DNA of 64,000 bases from Macrococcus sp. 19Msa1099 (GTDB lineage Bacteria; Bacillota; Bacilli; Staphylococcales; Staphylococcaceae), in NCBI GenBank assembly GCA_019357535.2, contig CP079955.1, positions 1,178,001 to 1,242,000 on the forward strand, in the 5' to 3' direction. Of this stretch, positions 14,225-24,695 are shown piece after piece. Positions within the stretch are counted from its first letter, which is position 1, and every line of letters begins with the position of its first letter. The notes beneath the pieces are model-generated. The model saw only the letters and a list, made by a program, of their open reading frames with translations. It was not told the DNA's origin and ran no database searches. The translations under genes and the position numbers were made by a program.

Positions 14225-16021
14225 CTAATAATCTGTTGTTCCAATGTATAGTGTCTTTACGTTTATACTCGATGCACTGTTCGATTTAATTCTGAAATAG
14301 AAGTTAAGCACTCTTTTTGTCGGTCTTCCTAAATCAATTAATAATTCATTCAACCTCTGATTACCTTTGCCTGTAACATCTACAATAACTGAATTGTAGT
14401 ACGTTGTTGTTACACCGTCATAGCTAAAGACCTCTATAACGCCACTTCCACCATCACTCATGTAAGAAGAGAAGCTTACTTTGAGATACCTTTGGAAATG
14501 TATAACGGTATAGCCATCAAACTGAAGTGGTGTATTACTCGTTGTAGAGAAGAAACCATCGCTAATCTGAACACCATAATCTATTTGCGGCGGACTTACT
14601 CTGAATACTGACATTCCAACATTCAACGTACTGTTCTTTATTGGTTGAAATCCGTTAACATCACTCAATGTCACGCCTGAAGTAACACCAGTAATCAACT
14701 GTTGTTGCGACTGAATGTTTGTTTGTAACGTTGAAGTAGATTGATTAAATCCCTTTGTTACGTTTTGCAGATCATTAGATACTGTACCGATTTTTGAGTT
14801 GAGGGCTGTTGTTGATTCTGCCAACTTTCTTTCAACTTCTTTTGTGCGCTCTCTGGCAATCTGCTTCTGAACATCCTCCATTGTCCAAGGCTTGTCTCCA
14901 ATGGTTACAGATTTATTATGCGGTTGAATCAAATCAATACTCTCTCCGATTATTTTCATCTTGTCGTTAATATTCAAAGGTGATACTTCTACAAGATGCA
15001 TGTTATATATTTCTAAAGAGTCAGGACGTAATCCGATCAATTCTAAATCGATTGCATCTAACGAGATAGATACGTTTGCCACTTTCTTATTCTGCTCTTT
15101 TATCCACTTGTTAGCTGCTGCTTTTAAAGTTTCTGGTGTATACATGTCATTAAAATCTACTGCACCTGTTTGAACCCCATATATACTAATCAATTCAGGA
15201 ATATCGATATATGGATTACCTTTATTAACATTAGCAATCGTTAATTTAATCTCTTGTCCGTTTGCAGTTTCACTTGATACTCCTAAAGGTTTTAGTCTTG
15301 TAATAATGTCGGTAGGATCTATCTTATATTGGATGTTTTGAAGATTTTCTCCGAGTGCAATTTTAGTACTCTTTTCTTTAGCGTAATCTTTATACCAATG
15401 TATGATATTTGCAGATTCAGTGATTTCAATGATTATTACACCACCGTATTTATTTACTAAATCTTCCTCAATGGTTGTCAAAGTATCTTTGTCATCATAC
15501 CTATAAAAATATTTCTCTTCTTCTCGATATGTTTCATCTGCTGGTATCACAGGTTTAGGTACATCTACAGTCCCTACAGTAAAGCGTTTATATGTTTCAG
15601 CTCCAACTTCACTATTATGATGGTTGATAACTAACTTAAGTAAGTCTATTGGTGCTTTATCAAACTCAAACGACTGTTTTTGTAGGCTGTCCTTAAGAAA
15701 TGCTTTTACACCTTCAAATGTCAGTTGATGCTTGAATTCACCACTTGATTCCATAGAATGATCAGGAGTTATTACACGACCTCTAAACTCATATTTTTTC
15801 TTTTTCGTATTGTAGATTTCAAGCATAGTCTTAAATGATTTGATATTAAACGCTGATTGCTGCAAGAAACTATGAAATAACGAGATACTTGATGAATCTA
15901 TAGAATTTACCTGTCGTTCTAAAGTTGCTGATGATACTTCGGATATACCGTTCGATAAATCTAGTATTGTATATTTCTTAGTTGCATCATCAACGTTGTA
16001 TAACTTTAACCGGTACATCAT
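14225..16021 (-). CDS. Tail-associated protein (Tal / prophage endopeptidase tail family)
   Basis: This 598-residue protein has an N-terminal half matching the phage minor structural protein/prophage tail family (YRLKLYNVDDATKKYTILDL, RGRVITPDHSMESSGEF, GGVIIIEITESANIIHWYKD). Next come a helical region (about 390-440) and a C-terminal beta-rich part. It forms the tail tip below Dit and connects to receptor-binding proteins. The catalytic endopeptidase domain of longer homologues is not obvious. It overlaps dit by 4 nt. Confidence 0.85.
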   Translation of the reverse strand: MMYRLKLYNVDDATKKYTILDLSNGISEVSSATLERQVNSIDSSSISLFHSFLQQSAFNIKSFKTMLEIYNTKKKKYEFRGRVITPDHSMESSGEFKHQLTFEGVKAFLKDSLQKQSFEFDKAPIDLLKLVINHHNSEVGAETYKRFTVGTVDVPKPVIPADETYREEEKYFYRYDDKDTLTTIEEDLVNKYGGVIIIEITESANIIHWYKDYAKEKSTKIALGENLQNIQYKIDPTDIITRLKPLGVSSETANGQEIKLTIANVNKGNPYIDIPELISIYGVQTGAVDFNDMYTPETLKAAANKWIKEQNKKVANVSISLDAIDLELIGLRPDSLEIYNMHLVEVSPLNINDKMKIIGESIDLIQPHNKSVTIGDKPWTMEDVQKQIARERTKEVERKLAESTTALNSKIGTVSNDLQNVTKGFNQSTSTLQTNIQSQQQLITGVTSGVTLSDVNGFQPIKNSTLNVGMSVFRVSPPQIDYGVQISDGFFSTTSNTPLQFDGYTVIHFQRYLKVSFSSYMSDGGSGVIEVFSYDGVTTTYYNSVIVDVTGKGNQRLNELLIDLGRPTKRVLNFYFRIKSNSASSINVKTLYIGTTDY

Positions 16022-16452
16022 ATCACCTCGCTATTATCAATTACGTTTCTAGCAAATGGATGACCTTCAAATACGATTTTGAAGTTGATACCATACGATA
16101 ATATTTCAGGTTCAATATCAACGCATTTAACATAGTATTCTAAGTTTTCGTATACATCACATCGTAATTGACTCATAGGCTTACCATATAGCCATTTCTT
16201 AATATCTGTAATAATGACTGACCTGTCTTGATAATCGTTGCAGAATACAATCATTTCGAACGATATCTGTCTGTCTTCATAAGATGGTTTTCCATATAAA
16301 AAAGAGAAATCATAAGAACCACTCATATAAGGAACGGTTTCTTTGATTTCTTTCATTTTAGGAGTTGGAAAGCTATAGCTACTCATTAACATATTTCTAG
16401 AATGTGAATGTTCACCGTATATACTGAATCCAGCTTGTAATCTATTAGACAT
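16018..16452 (-). CDS. Distal tail protein (Dit)
   Basis: This 144-residue protein lies between the tape measure and Tal genes, the fixed place of Dit in siphophages. The motif FSFLYGKPSYEDRQISFEMI and ITDIKKWLYGKPMSQLRCDV are typical of the Dit/tail N-terminal family. It is shorter than most Dit proteins (~250-300 residues), so the C-terminal galectin-like domain is absent. It overlaps the tape measure by 8 nt and Tal by 4 nt. Confidence 0.8.
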   Translation of the reverse strand: MSNRLQAGFSIYGEHSHSRNMLMSSYSFPTPKMKEIKETVPYMSGSYDFSFLYGKPSYEDRQISFEMIVFCNDYQDRSVIITDIKKWLYGKPMSQLRCDVYENLEYYVKCVDIEPEILSYGINFKIVFEGHPFARNVIDNSEVI

Positions 16453-19400
16453 TCGCTAACCCCCTGTTTCTGTACTTAAGATTTTGTGCCATTTCTTTAT
16501 CGATATCAGGTGCAACTTCTTTTGCGAATACCTTTTTATCAATTTTTAGTACTGTCTCTCTTTGTGCCATTAGACGTTGCAACTCTTTCTGTTCTTCTAG
16601 TAGCTGAATCATTCGCATAGTAAGTGCATCATCTTTAGTGAATCCAAGCTTATCGCCAGTATCTTTCCATATCTTCTGCTGTTGAACTCGTTGTGATGGA
16701 TCATGACTGATAATCGATTCTGCAAAGCCACCCTCGGCAATCCATGCTATTTGAGGGATATTTACAATGCCGCCCTTAGCATATCCTGGTATCTTAAGCT
16801 TTCTTCCAGCGTAAATCATATCTGATTTTAAACCATTCAATTTCTTGATAGCAGATACAGATGTATGATATTTTGCTGCAATTCCACCTAATGTGTCGCC
16901 CCATTTAATATTATGAGTTCTCGTTTTTTTAGGTTTTGCTTTAGGTGTTACCTTAGCTTTAACCTTTGATGCTACAGTCTTCTTAGCAGGTGCTTTAGGT
17001 TTTGCCTTAGCCTTAGGCTTGGTTTTAGGTTTAGCAGTCAAATAGCTAGTTGCTCGACTTTGCAAAGATGTCTGTTGTTTCTTGATTGATGCAACTTCTT
17101 TGTCTTTAGCTTTAATTTCATTGTCGTAACCAAATCGTGAATGTTCATTTGAAAGATTGTTAACATAGCTAATTACTTGTTTCTGCAACTTATTAATTTC
17201 AAGGACATTCTTCTTACCTCCACCGACTAAAGTTTCTACACGAGGTATAGCCGACTCGATACCACCTGCAAGAATTTCTCTTAAGATTGTAGGATCTAAT
17301 CCCATTTTTCTTAATTTTGTAACGTTTGCTGCAAACTTCTTCATTCTATTAAGTCGATACTTCATAAATGCTATAAAGTCTCTTGATGTATTACCTTTTG
17401 CCGCTTCAAAGCCTGCATATCCACGATAAGAATCTCTTATACTATCTCTAAACGACATTTTCGATTCTGTTAATGCTTTGCGCTCTTCATTTTTCTTATT
17501 AAGTTGATTCTGTAGTCGTTGTTTCTGTTTGACTAAGCTATTAAGAAAATTAGTTTTCAATACTTCGCTTTGTTTCAACTTCTTCAAACTGTTGATTTGT
17601 GCTTGATATGCAGCAATATCTGCACGTGCATTGTTTGCTACTTTGTTATTAGTAGCACGCTTAATTTTTTTTTCGAGCGAAGATATTTTACGTTGATGCG
17701 CTTTGATATCTTTCTTATATTTAGCAATAAGTTTTTTGTTTGAAGTCTTTTTAATCTTGCTATTGAGTGTAGCGATATTATTCTTACGGTTTTGTATCTC
17801 TCTGCTTGCACCTTTAATTTCAGCAGACTTAGAAGATTTTACAATCTTATTATTTAGAGTTGCTATCTTACCTTCATTTGATGCAATGACTGAATTTATC
17901 TTCTTGTTAATTGCATTAAGATTAGATTGCATCTTCTCAACCGGTAACTTACCAATATTCTTCATGTTGGCCATGATTAAGTTACCGATTGCGATATCTT
18001 CTTTACCAGTAACTTTACCACTCGTTTTACCTCGTTTAGCGATGGCACTACCTGTGTTATACATACGTTGTGCTTTACTTAATGCTTGTACTGCTGCTTT
18101 ATGCGTTTTTGATTGTTGTGATACACTCTTTTTTAATCCTGTAATAGCACCTGTTAATTTAATAATCTGGCCAGGATAGATTAAATGATTTTTAATACCA
18201 TTTAATAATTGCAGCGCTTTTACTGTAGTGCCATTTTTACGACTAATATCCCATAGTGTATCTCCCCATTTTACTTTATGAGTAGATGGTTTTTTAGTAC
18301 CACTAGCATAACGCTTAGGCTTACCATTAACCATTCTGTCAGCTAAAGCTATGAGTTGATTTGCACGATTTTTACGCTTAGGAACAGTAGGAATTACAAT
18401 CTCTTTACCTTCTTCACCACCACGATAAATAGAATCTTTAGGAATGATACCGCCATTCGCATAACCACCGCGCCATGTACCAGTTGCCATGCCCGGAATG
18501 TTAGTTACTGTTCCGTAACGAGACTTAATCCATTTGATTGAAGCAGTAATGTTATTAATAGGATTCATCATACCTTCAGTTGTTCCCATTAAACCTCTGT
18601 ATGTTTGAGGAGTTACCTGCATTAATCCACGCGCTTCATTTCCACCTGTATTAACATCAACATAACCATTTTGAACAGCTGCAGGATTAAAACCGGATTC
18701 GTATTGAGCAATAGTTTTAAGATATGGAGCCCAGGATGATGGTACACCTGTTCTTTTAATAGCGCTTGAAATCCAGTTTGATATATTACCAGGAGCTGAA
18801 ACACCTTTGAGTATTCCTGCACCACCGCCGCCTTTACCTTTCAAGAACTTAACAGGATCTAGTGTGTTAGCGTTAGTAAGCTCTGCAGATGCAGGGCTTT
18901 CTACTTGATAGTGTAAATGGGCGCCTGTAGTCCAAGCACCACTATTACCAGACTTTGCGATTGCATCACCTTGTTTAACAGGTCCTGTTTTCAATACCTT
19001 ACTTAAATGTAGGAAGTATTGAGCGATTTTACCTGATAACAAACGTGCTACAATACCGCCGCCGTAGTTAGATTGTTGAGAAACAATACCGCTTGTCGGC
19101 GCATGAATTGTTGTTCCTGATGGTATACCTAAGTCGATACCATAGTGTCGTCCACCATTGAAAGAAGTAGGATATCCTGGCACTGCTGCGTTAGGGCTAT
19201 ATGGTGTAGTTCTAGGCCAATTAAGAATCTCGCTTCCGTCTGCGTTAGCACCACTCGCTTCATCAAGCCATCCGGTAACAACTTTAACAGCTTGTGTTTT
19301 CAATAAGTTATAAGCTTTACCCATCATGTCGCCAGGTAATCCAGCAATACCACTAAAGTCTACACCAAACTTTTTCATCGCAAGATCCACTAATTTACCA

Positions 19401-21628
19401 GGATTCTCGATGTATTCAAGTAAGTCTTCAGCAATTGCCACACCAGCTCTTGTTGTTTTTTCAACTTCCGAACCCTTTTTCGCTGTATAATCTAGGGCTT
19501 TTCTTGTCTTCTTGGCACCGACTACTTTATTTGAAGCTACTATGCCGTTGCCCAGACCTTTGACAAGCATACCCATACCAGGAGTACCTCTTGAATACCT
19601 AGCAGGTTCTAATAATTCTTCAGTTTGCTTGTTGTTATAAACATGTGTTCCTTTAGGCATCCAGAACGTTGTTTCTTTCTCGAATAATGCTGTACGTCCG
19701 TTTGGGAATTGAACAATTTCTCTTGTGCCTTTTCCGTTACCTGGGCCTTTATCTCCTACAGTCGCCCATCCATCTTCAGGATGACCTCCGGTACCTGTAG
19801 AATATTTGCTAGCATCAATTTTCCCCAAAGGTGGATCCATGTGCAAACTCTTTGCTACCCAGTTAACACCATCGATCATTAAATTAAGTCCACCAATGAC
19901 TTTATCTTTCAAACCATTTTTCATTTCAACTGCTGATTTTACAACATCATCTTTCATACCGATTACGCCATCTTTAATCGATTTAATCCAGCTTTTTATA
20001 CCATTCCAAGTGTTTTTAAATGCACCAACGACACCGTCTTTTAATCCAACTGCGGCATCTACCGTTGTTTTCTTTATAGACACCCAAGAATTATAAAGTC
20101 CTGATTTTAAATTCTTTATGATATTCATTGAACCTGTCCACAGATTCTTGAAAGCACCAATGACATTTTTCGATACTTTTGTTGAAGTATCCCATATAAA
20201 TTTACCGAAATTCTTAAATAAATTGAGGATACCTTGCCACATGGATTTAAAGCTGCCTGCGAATAACTTAGCAAAGGCTAAGCCACCTTTAAGCAGTTTC
20301 CCATAGAATAATAATTGGACACCGTTCCAAATTAACTTTATGGCTCCGGAGAAGATATTCTTAATACCCTCCCACATTTTTCTGAAGTCACCAGTAAATA
20401 ATCCACTGAAGACTTGGATTAAACCTTTTATGACTTGTAGACCGCCTTTTATTACACCCTGGATATTCTGCCAAACAGAGATGATTAAAAATTTTACTGC
20501 GGGCCAAACAAATTGCATAACTTTCCAAATTCCAATCATCGATGCCCCGACAACAGAACCAACGACTTTCGCTATATTCCCAAATGCCTTAAAAATTGAA
20601 GGTGCTTCATTTATCAAGAAACTGAAATGACTTTTCAGCTCTGTTCCAATAAATTTACCTATTTCAAAAATAGCTTTCCCTACTGTTGAAGCTAATATCT
20701 TAAAACCATTTTTCACTTTATCGATATTCGACAATATAAATTGGATCTGGTTATTATCAAAACCAAGTTGCGCTAAGAATGTAACACTAGAAATCGTTTT
20801 TCCTGACATAACATCTTTAATACCTTGCAAAGCATTTTTAAATTTCTCACGAAATTCAATTATTTTTAAGGCAAAATCATCAAGAGTTTTAATCGTTTTA
20901 GGTGAAATCCCAATACTTTTTAGTATGTCACGTCCTTGTTGCCCATCATCCTTAAAAAGAAGTTTAAATCCATCAATAAAACCTTTTATAGTCCCCTTGA
21001 ACTCGGAGAATTTAGCAGCAAAATCATCTAACTTCTGTATTGTACTTGGAGACACTCCGAGTTTACTTAAAATCTGGCGTCCATCGCTTCCGTCATCCTT
21101 AAACAATAATTTGTAACCAGATATAAATCGACTTACTTTATCTTTATAATTATTTAGATTAGCAATAGAATCTTCGAGAAATTTCATTTGAGACTGATTT
21201 AAACCTAATTTCTTCATCATATCTCGACCTTTATCTTTATCTCCTGTAAAAAGACCTGATAAAGCCCCTTTAATAGCTTCTACTTTCCCTCCTAGATAAT
21301 CAAAAGACTTAGCCATACCTCCAATGATTTTAACGCCGCCTTTTAAACCTTTATTAGCGATATCTAACGCAGGCCCACCATAAGAAGCAAGAAAGTCTTT
21401 CCAGGTGTTCTTCAATTGAGCTAAGTTCTTTTCATAGCTATCCGCTTCTTTTACACCCTGACCAAGTACACCAGCTGAAGTATGTTGCCTTATTGATTCT
21501 TGTACTTTTAGCTGTTCCTGTTGAGTAACACTTAACTGCTCCCATTTCTTACCGTATTTCTCTTGAGCTTTATCATTAAGCATTGTTTGAGACAAGTTAA
21601 TCATAACTGTATCTGCCGAGTCATATTC
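16445..21628 (-). CDS. Tape measure protein, exon 2 (C-terminal 1727 residues)
   Basis: After splicing, the first codon GAA (21628) follows GGT of exon 1, giving AVIKG-EYDSADTVMIN, the continuous sequence of phage tape measures. The spliced protein has 2123 residues, which by the usual ~0.15 nm per residue predicts a tail of about 300 nm. Domains by spliced position: tandem ~59-residue repeats with FKLLFKDD (about 470-650), hydrophobic segments (about 700-930), an M23 peptidase (HYGIDLG about 1223, HLHYQV about 1301), a lytic transglycosylase (IAQYESGFNP about 1366), LysM (about 1513), long coiled coils, and a second LysM (about 1965). The enzymatic domains should open the wall during DNA injection. 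An ATG at the intron end could start an unspliced C-terminal product, but no good ribosome-binding site is seen. Confidence 0.93.
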   Translation of the reverse strand, partial: EYDSADTVMINLSQTMLNDKAQEKYGKKWEQLSVTQQEQLKVQESIRQHTSAGVLGQGVKEADSYEKNLAQLKNTWKDFLASYGGPALDIANKGLKGGVKIIGGMAKSFDYLGGKVEAIKGALSGLFTGDKDKGRDMMKKLGLNQSQMKFLEDSIANLNNYKDKVSRFISGYKLLFKDDGSDGRQILSKLGVSPSTIQKLDDFAAKFSEFKGTIKGFIDGFKLLFKDDGQQGRDILKSIGISPKTIKTLDDFALKIIEFREKFKNALQGIKDVMSGKTISSVTFLAQLGFDNNQIQFILSNIDKVKNGFKILASTVGKAIFEIGKFIGTELKSHFSFLINEAPSIFKAFGNIAKVVGSVVGASMIGIWKVMQFVWPAVKFLIISVWQNIQGVIKGGLQVIKGLIQVFSGLFTGDFRKMWEGIKNIFSGAIKLIWNGVQLLFYGKLLKGGLAFAKLFAGSFKSMWQGILNLFKNFGKFIWDTSTKVSKNVIGAFKNLWTGSMNIIKNLKSGLYNSWVSIKKTTVDAAVGLKDGVVGAFKNTWNGIKSWIKSIKDGVIGMKDDVVKSAVEMKNGLKDKVIGGLNLMIDGVNWVAKSLHMDPPLGKIDASKYSTGTGGHPEDGWATVGDKGPGNGKGTREIVQFPNGRTALFEKETTFWMPKGTHVYNNKQTEELLEPARYSRGTPGMGMLVKGLGNGIVASNKVVGAKKTRKALDYTAKKGSEVEKTTRAGVAIAEDLLEYIENPGKLVDLAMKKFGVDFSGIAGLPGDMMGKAYNLLKTQAVKVVTGWLDEASGANADGSEILNWPRTTPYSPNAAVPGYPTSFNGGRHYGIDLGIPSGTTIHAPTSGIVSQQSNYGGGIVARLLSGKIAQYFLHLSKVLKTGPVKQGDAIAKSGNSGAWTTGAHLHYQVESPASAELTNANTLDPVKFLKGKGGGGAGILKGVSAPGNISNWISSAIKRTGVPSSWAPYLKTIAQYESGFNPAAVQNGYVDVNTGGNEARGLMQVTPQTYRGLMGTTEGMMNPINNITASIKWIKSRYGTVTNIPGMATGTWRGGYANGGIIPKDSIYRGGEEGKEIVIPTVPKRKNRANQLIALADRMVNGKPKRYASGTKKPSTHKVKWGDTLWDISRKNGTTVKALQLLNGIKNHLIYPGQIIKLTGAITGLKKSVSQQSKTHKAAVQALSKAQRMYNTGSAIAKRGKTSGKVTGKEDIAIGNLIMANMKNIGKLPVEKMQSNLNAINKKINSVIASNEGKIATLNNKIVKSSKSAEIKGASREIQNRKNNIATLNSKIKKTSNKKLIAKYKKDIKAHQRKISSLEKKIKRATNNKVANNARADIAAYQAQINSLKKLKQSEVLKTNFLNSLVKQKQRLQNQLNKKNEERKALTESKMSFRDSIRDSYRGYAGFEAAKGNTSRDFIAFMKYRLNRMKKFAANVTKLRKMGLDPTILREILAGGIESAIPRVETLVGGGKKNVLEINKLQKQVISYVNNLSNEHSRFGYDNEIKAKDKEVASIKKQQTSLQSRATSYLTAKPKTKPKAKAKPKAPAKKTVASKVKAKVTPKAKPKKTRTHNIKWGDTLGGIAAKYHTSVSAIKKLNGLKSDMIYAGRKLKIPGYAKGGIVNIPQIAWIAEGGFAESIISHDPSQRVQQQKIWKDTGDKLGFTKDDALTMRMIQLLEEQKELQRLMAQRETVLKIDKKVFAKEVAPDIDKEMAQNLKYRNRGLANV

Positions 21629-23054
21629 CATTTTGTTATCCTAAAGGCTTTTTATCCTCTAGTTCTTATAGTTTCCTATAAGTTCAGCATACCTTTTCAC
21701 CCTCAATGGTAGGGTGCCGGAAACTCGTGGGCGAATTACATTCTGCTGTACAGTTTCGTCGCCTATGCGTTGCGTGTGACCAATACTTTACTATTAGCCT
21801 TCCACTCTGATTAGCATATATTAAACATAATAAAAAGAGCGCCTAAGCACTCTTTATGGTATATGGTATGTTTGTGAAGTCTATGACGTATCCGTGCTTT
21901 GAAACCAAAAGATTTAAAGTATTTTCGTCTAGTACTTCATCAATGATATTTTTATAAATTTTTCTTTTAGTGTATGGGATGATTATCAATGGTATTTGTT
22001 TATCATAGGCGTAGTTAACTTTAATCATATCACGCATATATAAATCATCGTCAGCGTATCTTGAAGTTTTAAGATAGTGCTATTCGCCGTGATACTCAAT
22101 AAGAAATCTATTATCAACAAAGAAATCGTATCGTAATTTTTTAATATATCTCAAATCATCGAATGTCATTTCTTTGTTAAATGATGCGCCTTTTCTTATA
22201 AGATACTGTTCAATGTCATAAGCAGGTTTAGATATTGAGTTTGCGCATTGCGAACACCTGTCATTACCACCAATTATATACTCATACCTTCTTGTAAATG
22301 TACTATGATTGCAACTGCATAATACCGTAAGTTTCGATAGCTTGTTTGAATATTCACCATCAATCCATTTCAATCCAAGATCATTCAAATTTGCTTCAAC
22401 TTCTTCTTTAGTCTTCATTCGTTTTCTAGCTGCTGAATAATTTGCGCATTCACGACATTTAGTTGATGCTTTTCTAAGTACATTGTTAGGTGTCGTAATG
22501 AAAGTACCTCCACAATCAGGACATTTATGCTTGATTGCTTCATGACTCCCTTTACATGTTTCAATGTGTTCTATTTCAATGTTTAAACGTTTCTTTTCTG
22601 CTTTATAATGCTCATCATTCATCAAGAATTTTTCACTCATTTGTTTGTTCGTGCAATTTCTGCATTGTCTAGTTGGCTTTTGGTGAGTGCCTTTAAAACA
22701 TTTCCACCAAACCTCAAATACATTCCCACACTTACATTGAAGAGTGATAAACTTTACAGTCGTCTTATTCGTTGGTTTCGTTTTTCTATTCTCTTGACTA
22801 ATAAATTTACAATCAGAAATAGATTCAACGTAATCACGAATATAATCATCTGTTAAAAGATTATGTGTCGCCATATTTACAACCTCCTGAAGTTGCTCCT
22901 GAAATAAATTGAAGGGAAGACAGTCAGGAAACTGTCGTTCGGGAGCTACCCTATCCCTTATACCATAATACCATATTCCGTTTAATATTTAGCCTTCCAG
23001 TTTTCTTTCCCGGTGTTTATCTTGCTATTACTAGCAAGAGGGGCAAATATGTCT
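21629..23054 (-). ncRNA. Group I intron in the tape measure gene
   Basis: This is a 1426-nt insertion. The 5' exon ends in GGGT; GGGU pairs with GCCC a few nt into the intron, with U-G at the splice site (P1). The stretch AUAUUU just before that GCCC pairs with GAAUAU at the start of exon 2 (P10). The intron ends in G. GCAAGATAAACACCGGG near the 5' end and CAGAATG plus the strong hairpin ACTTATAG-gaaa-CTATAAG near the 3' end look like core and P9 elements. Removing it restores the reading frame exactly. It carries its own homing endonuclease ORF. Subgroup was not assigned. Confidence 0.88.
21843..22874 (-). pseudogene. Intron homing endonuclease gene interrupted by an amber codon
   Basis: The frame from ATG 22874 (after CAGGAGGTTG) encodes two CxxC zinc-ribbon-like repeats (LQCKCG...CRNC, HKCPDCGG...CREC, LCSCN...CSQC). 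A nuclease-like C-terminus follows: YDFFVDNRFLIEYHGE, then TAG at 22080-22082, then HYLKTSRYADDDLYMRD and LIIIPYTKRKIYKNI in the same frame to 21843. In this nuclease class the motif reads GEQHY, so CAG appears mutated to TAG. Read through, the protein would have 343 residues. Without it the product lacks 78 C-terminal residues of the nuclease domain. It resembles the Vsr-like EDxHD intron endonucleases. Confidence 0.85.
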
Positions 23055-24242
23055 ACCCTTAATAACAGCCATCATACGTCCAGTTGATTCTTCAATCGAT
23101 TCATTAGCAAACGCCGAACCGTCCACAGTACGTTCTAACCACATTTTAGAAGTTTCGTATGCATCTTGTTCGTTTAATCCTTTCGATTTAAGTATTGCTT
23201 GATACTGCAGCATCGACTTCTTTAATTCGTTAGGATGTACATTATACTTCTGAGCCATCTCTCCAAGATACTTATCAGTTGTGTTCTTCATTCTGCCCAT
23301 AACTTGTTCGTATTGGGAGTTTAACGCTTCAATTTCAGCAGTAGATTCAACTATCTTCTTTGTAAACTCTGTTATGCTTACAGTAGCTAATGCGCCTCCA
23401 ATAACAGGTCCCAATCCTTTAAACGCACCTTTCAAGCCACCAACTGAACCAGTTGCGCCATCAATGTCTTTAGAAATATTTTTAGTAGAATTAGATAGAT
23501 TTGCATCATCTCCAACGTTCCTAAGTTTTCTATCGAGTTGTTCAGCACGTTCTTCGACTTTACCGAATGCTACATTAGCACTCATAGACATCGATTCAAA
23601 ATTAACATCTTTAATATCCTTATTTATCTGATCAAGTGTGTTATCTGCAACCTTACCAGTTGATTGTAATTCTTTTTTAGCTTTATTGAGCTCGCTATTG
23701 AGCTTATTAAAATCAACCTTATCATCAGTTTTCTCAAGTGATTTACTTGTCTTCTCAACATCTTTTTGTAGTGCTAGTAAATGCTTACCTGCTTCTTTCG
23801 CATCATCAGGTAATCCTTCAAGAAACTTAACATCATTCAGCTTATTCATATTGCGCTCTACACTGTTAACATTACGAATAACAGTTTTGAATGTATCGCG
23901 TGAATTTGCATCTAAAGACTTCCAATCAACACTCTTAATTTCTTTTTGAAGTGATTGCATCGTCTCTTTATTGATATTACCTGTATCTTTAAATTCCTTT
24001 TGAGCCTTTTGTAATTCAGACTGTAACTTCTTAGTATCGAAGTCTTTACCTGTTTCAGATAAACGCTTGTCAAATGTCTTGAGTGAATCATCTATAGCAC
24101 CAAATGCTTTATTCATACGCTTTGTTGATTTTTCGGCCACCTTTGGCAAATTATCAAAGTTCTGTTCAAGTACCTTGAACTTATTCAACATCCCATCTAC
24201 AGACATCGTAAATTTAGTACCTATTTCTTGTATGTTAGCCAT
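23055..24242 (-). CDS. Tape measure protein, exon 1 (N-terminal 396 residues)
   Basis: ATG at 24242 (MANIQEIGTKFTMSVDGML) is preceded by AAAGGAGGATAAT; an in-frame ATG nine codons upstream is less likely. The protein is a helical, coiled-coil rich N-terminus, then VGGLKGAFKGLGPVIGGALA, the hydrophobic segment typical of tape measures. The last exon codon is GGT (G396) at 23055. Without splicing the frame continues seven codons (RHICPSC) into the intron and stops. It follows the tail assembly chaperones, as in other siphophages. Confidence 0.93.
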
Positions 24243-24281
24243 ATTATCCTCCTTTCCTTGTATATTCATTTAAATAATTAA

Positions 24282-24695
24282 TTAAGTTTGTAATGCTTTT
24301 AATTGTTCAAGCTGCTCGAAGTTCCACTCTAATTCTTTAGGCATTTCAAGCGCTTTATTTTCTTTCATAGGATTTATGGTTTCAATGAATTCATATCTCC
24401 GTTTCGATTCTTTATCGTTATGCGCAGGATTCGCATTAATACGTGATAAGTGATTCATATATAAGTCCCATTTCTTCGCTTCTGCTTGTTGCTCTTCCTG
24501 TTCAATAATGATAATTAAATAAGCTAACGCTTCTTCAAGTGGCATATCAATGATTTCTGACCTTCCACCTAATTTATGCGCTAGCTTATATACAAGAGCG
24601 TCTTCAAGCTCATAACCACTTAGTTCACTGGACTTAGAGTCGCTTGAGTAACTTTCTCGCCCCATTTGAGACTCTTCTGAAAACTTTTCGTAGAC
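24282..24695 (-). CDS. Tail assembly chaperone 2 (gpT-like), made by -1 frameshift
   Basis: This frame overlaps the end of chaperone 1 and is open from the slippery site at 24695 to 24282 (137 codons). The internal ATG at 24665 has no convincing ribosome-binding site. Frameshifting would fuse 149 residues of chaperone 1 to these 137, giving a 286-residue product like lambda gpGT. It is helical, with EEALAYLIIIIEQEEQQAEAK. Such proteins coat the tape measure during tail assembly. Confidence 0.85.
   Translation of the reverse strand, partial: VYEKFSEESQMGRESYSSDSKSSELSGYELEDALVYKLAHKLGGRSEIIDMPLEEALAYLIIIIEQEEQQAEAKKWDLYMNHLSRINANPAHNDKESKRRYEFIETINPMKENKALEMPKELEWNFEQLEQLKALQT

Noticed and set aside
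17703-18179. 158-codon plus-strand ORF
   Set aside because: Lies opposite the tape measure coding region, hydrophobic composition follows from the lysine-rich antisense; no ribosome-binding site.
23281-24273. Several plus-strand ORFs over tape measure exon 1
   Set aside because: Antisense to a certain gene with serine/leucine-rich content, a by-product of its codon use.
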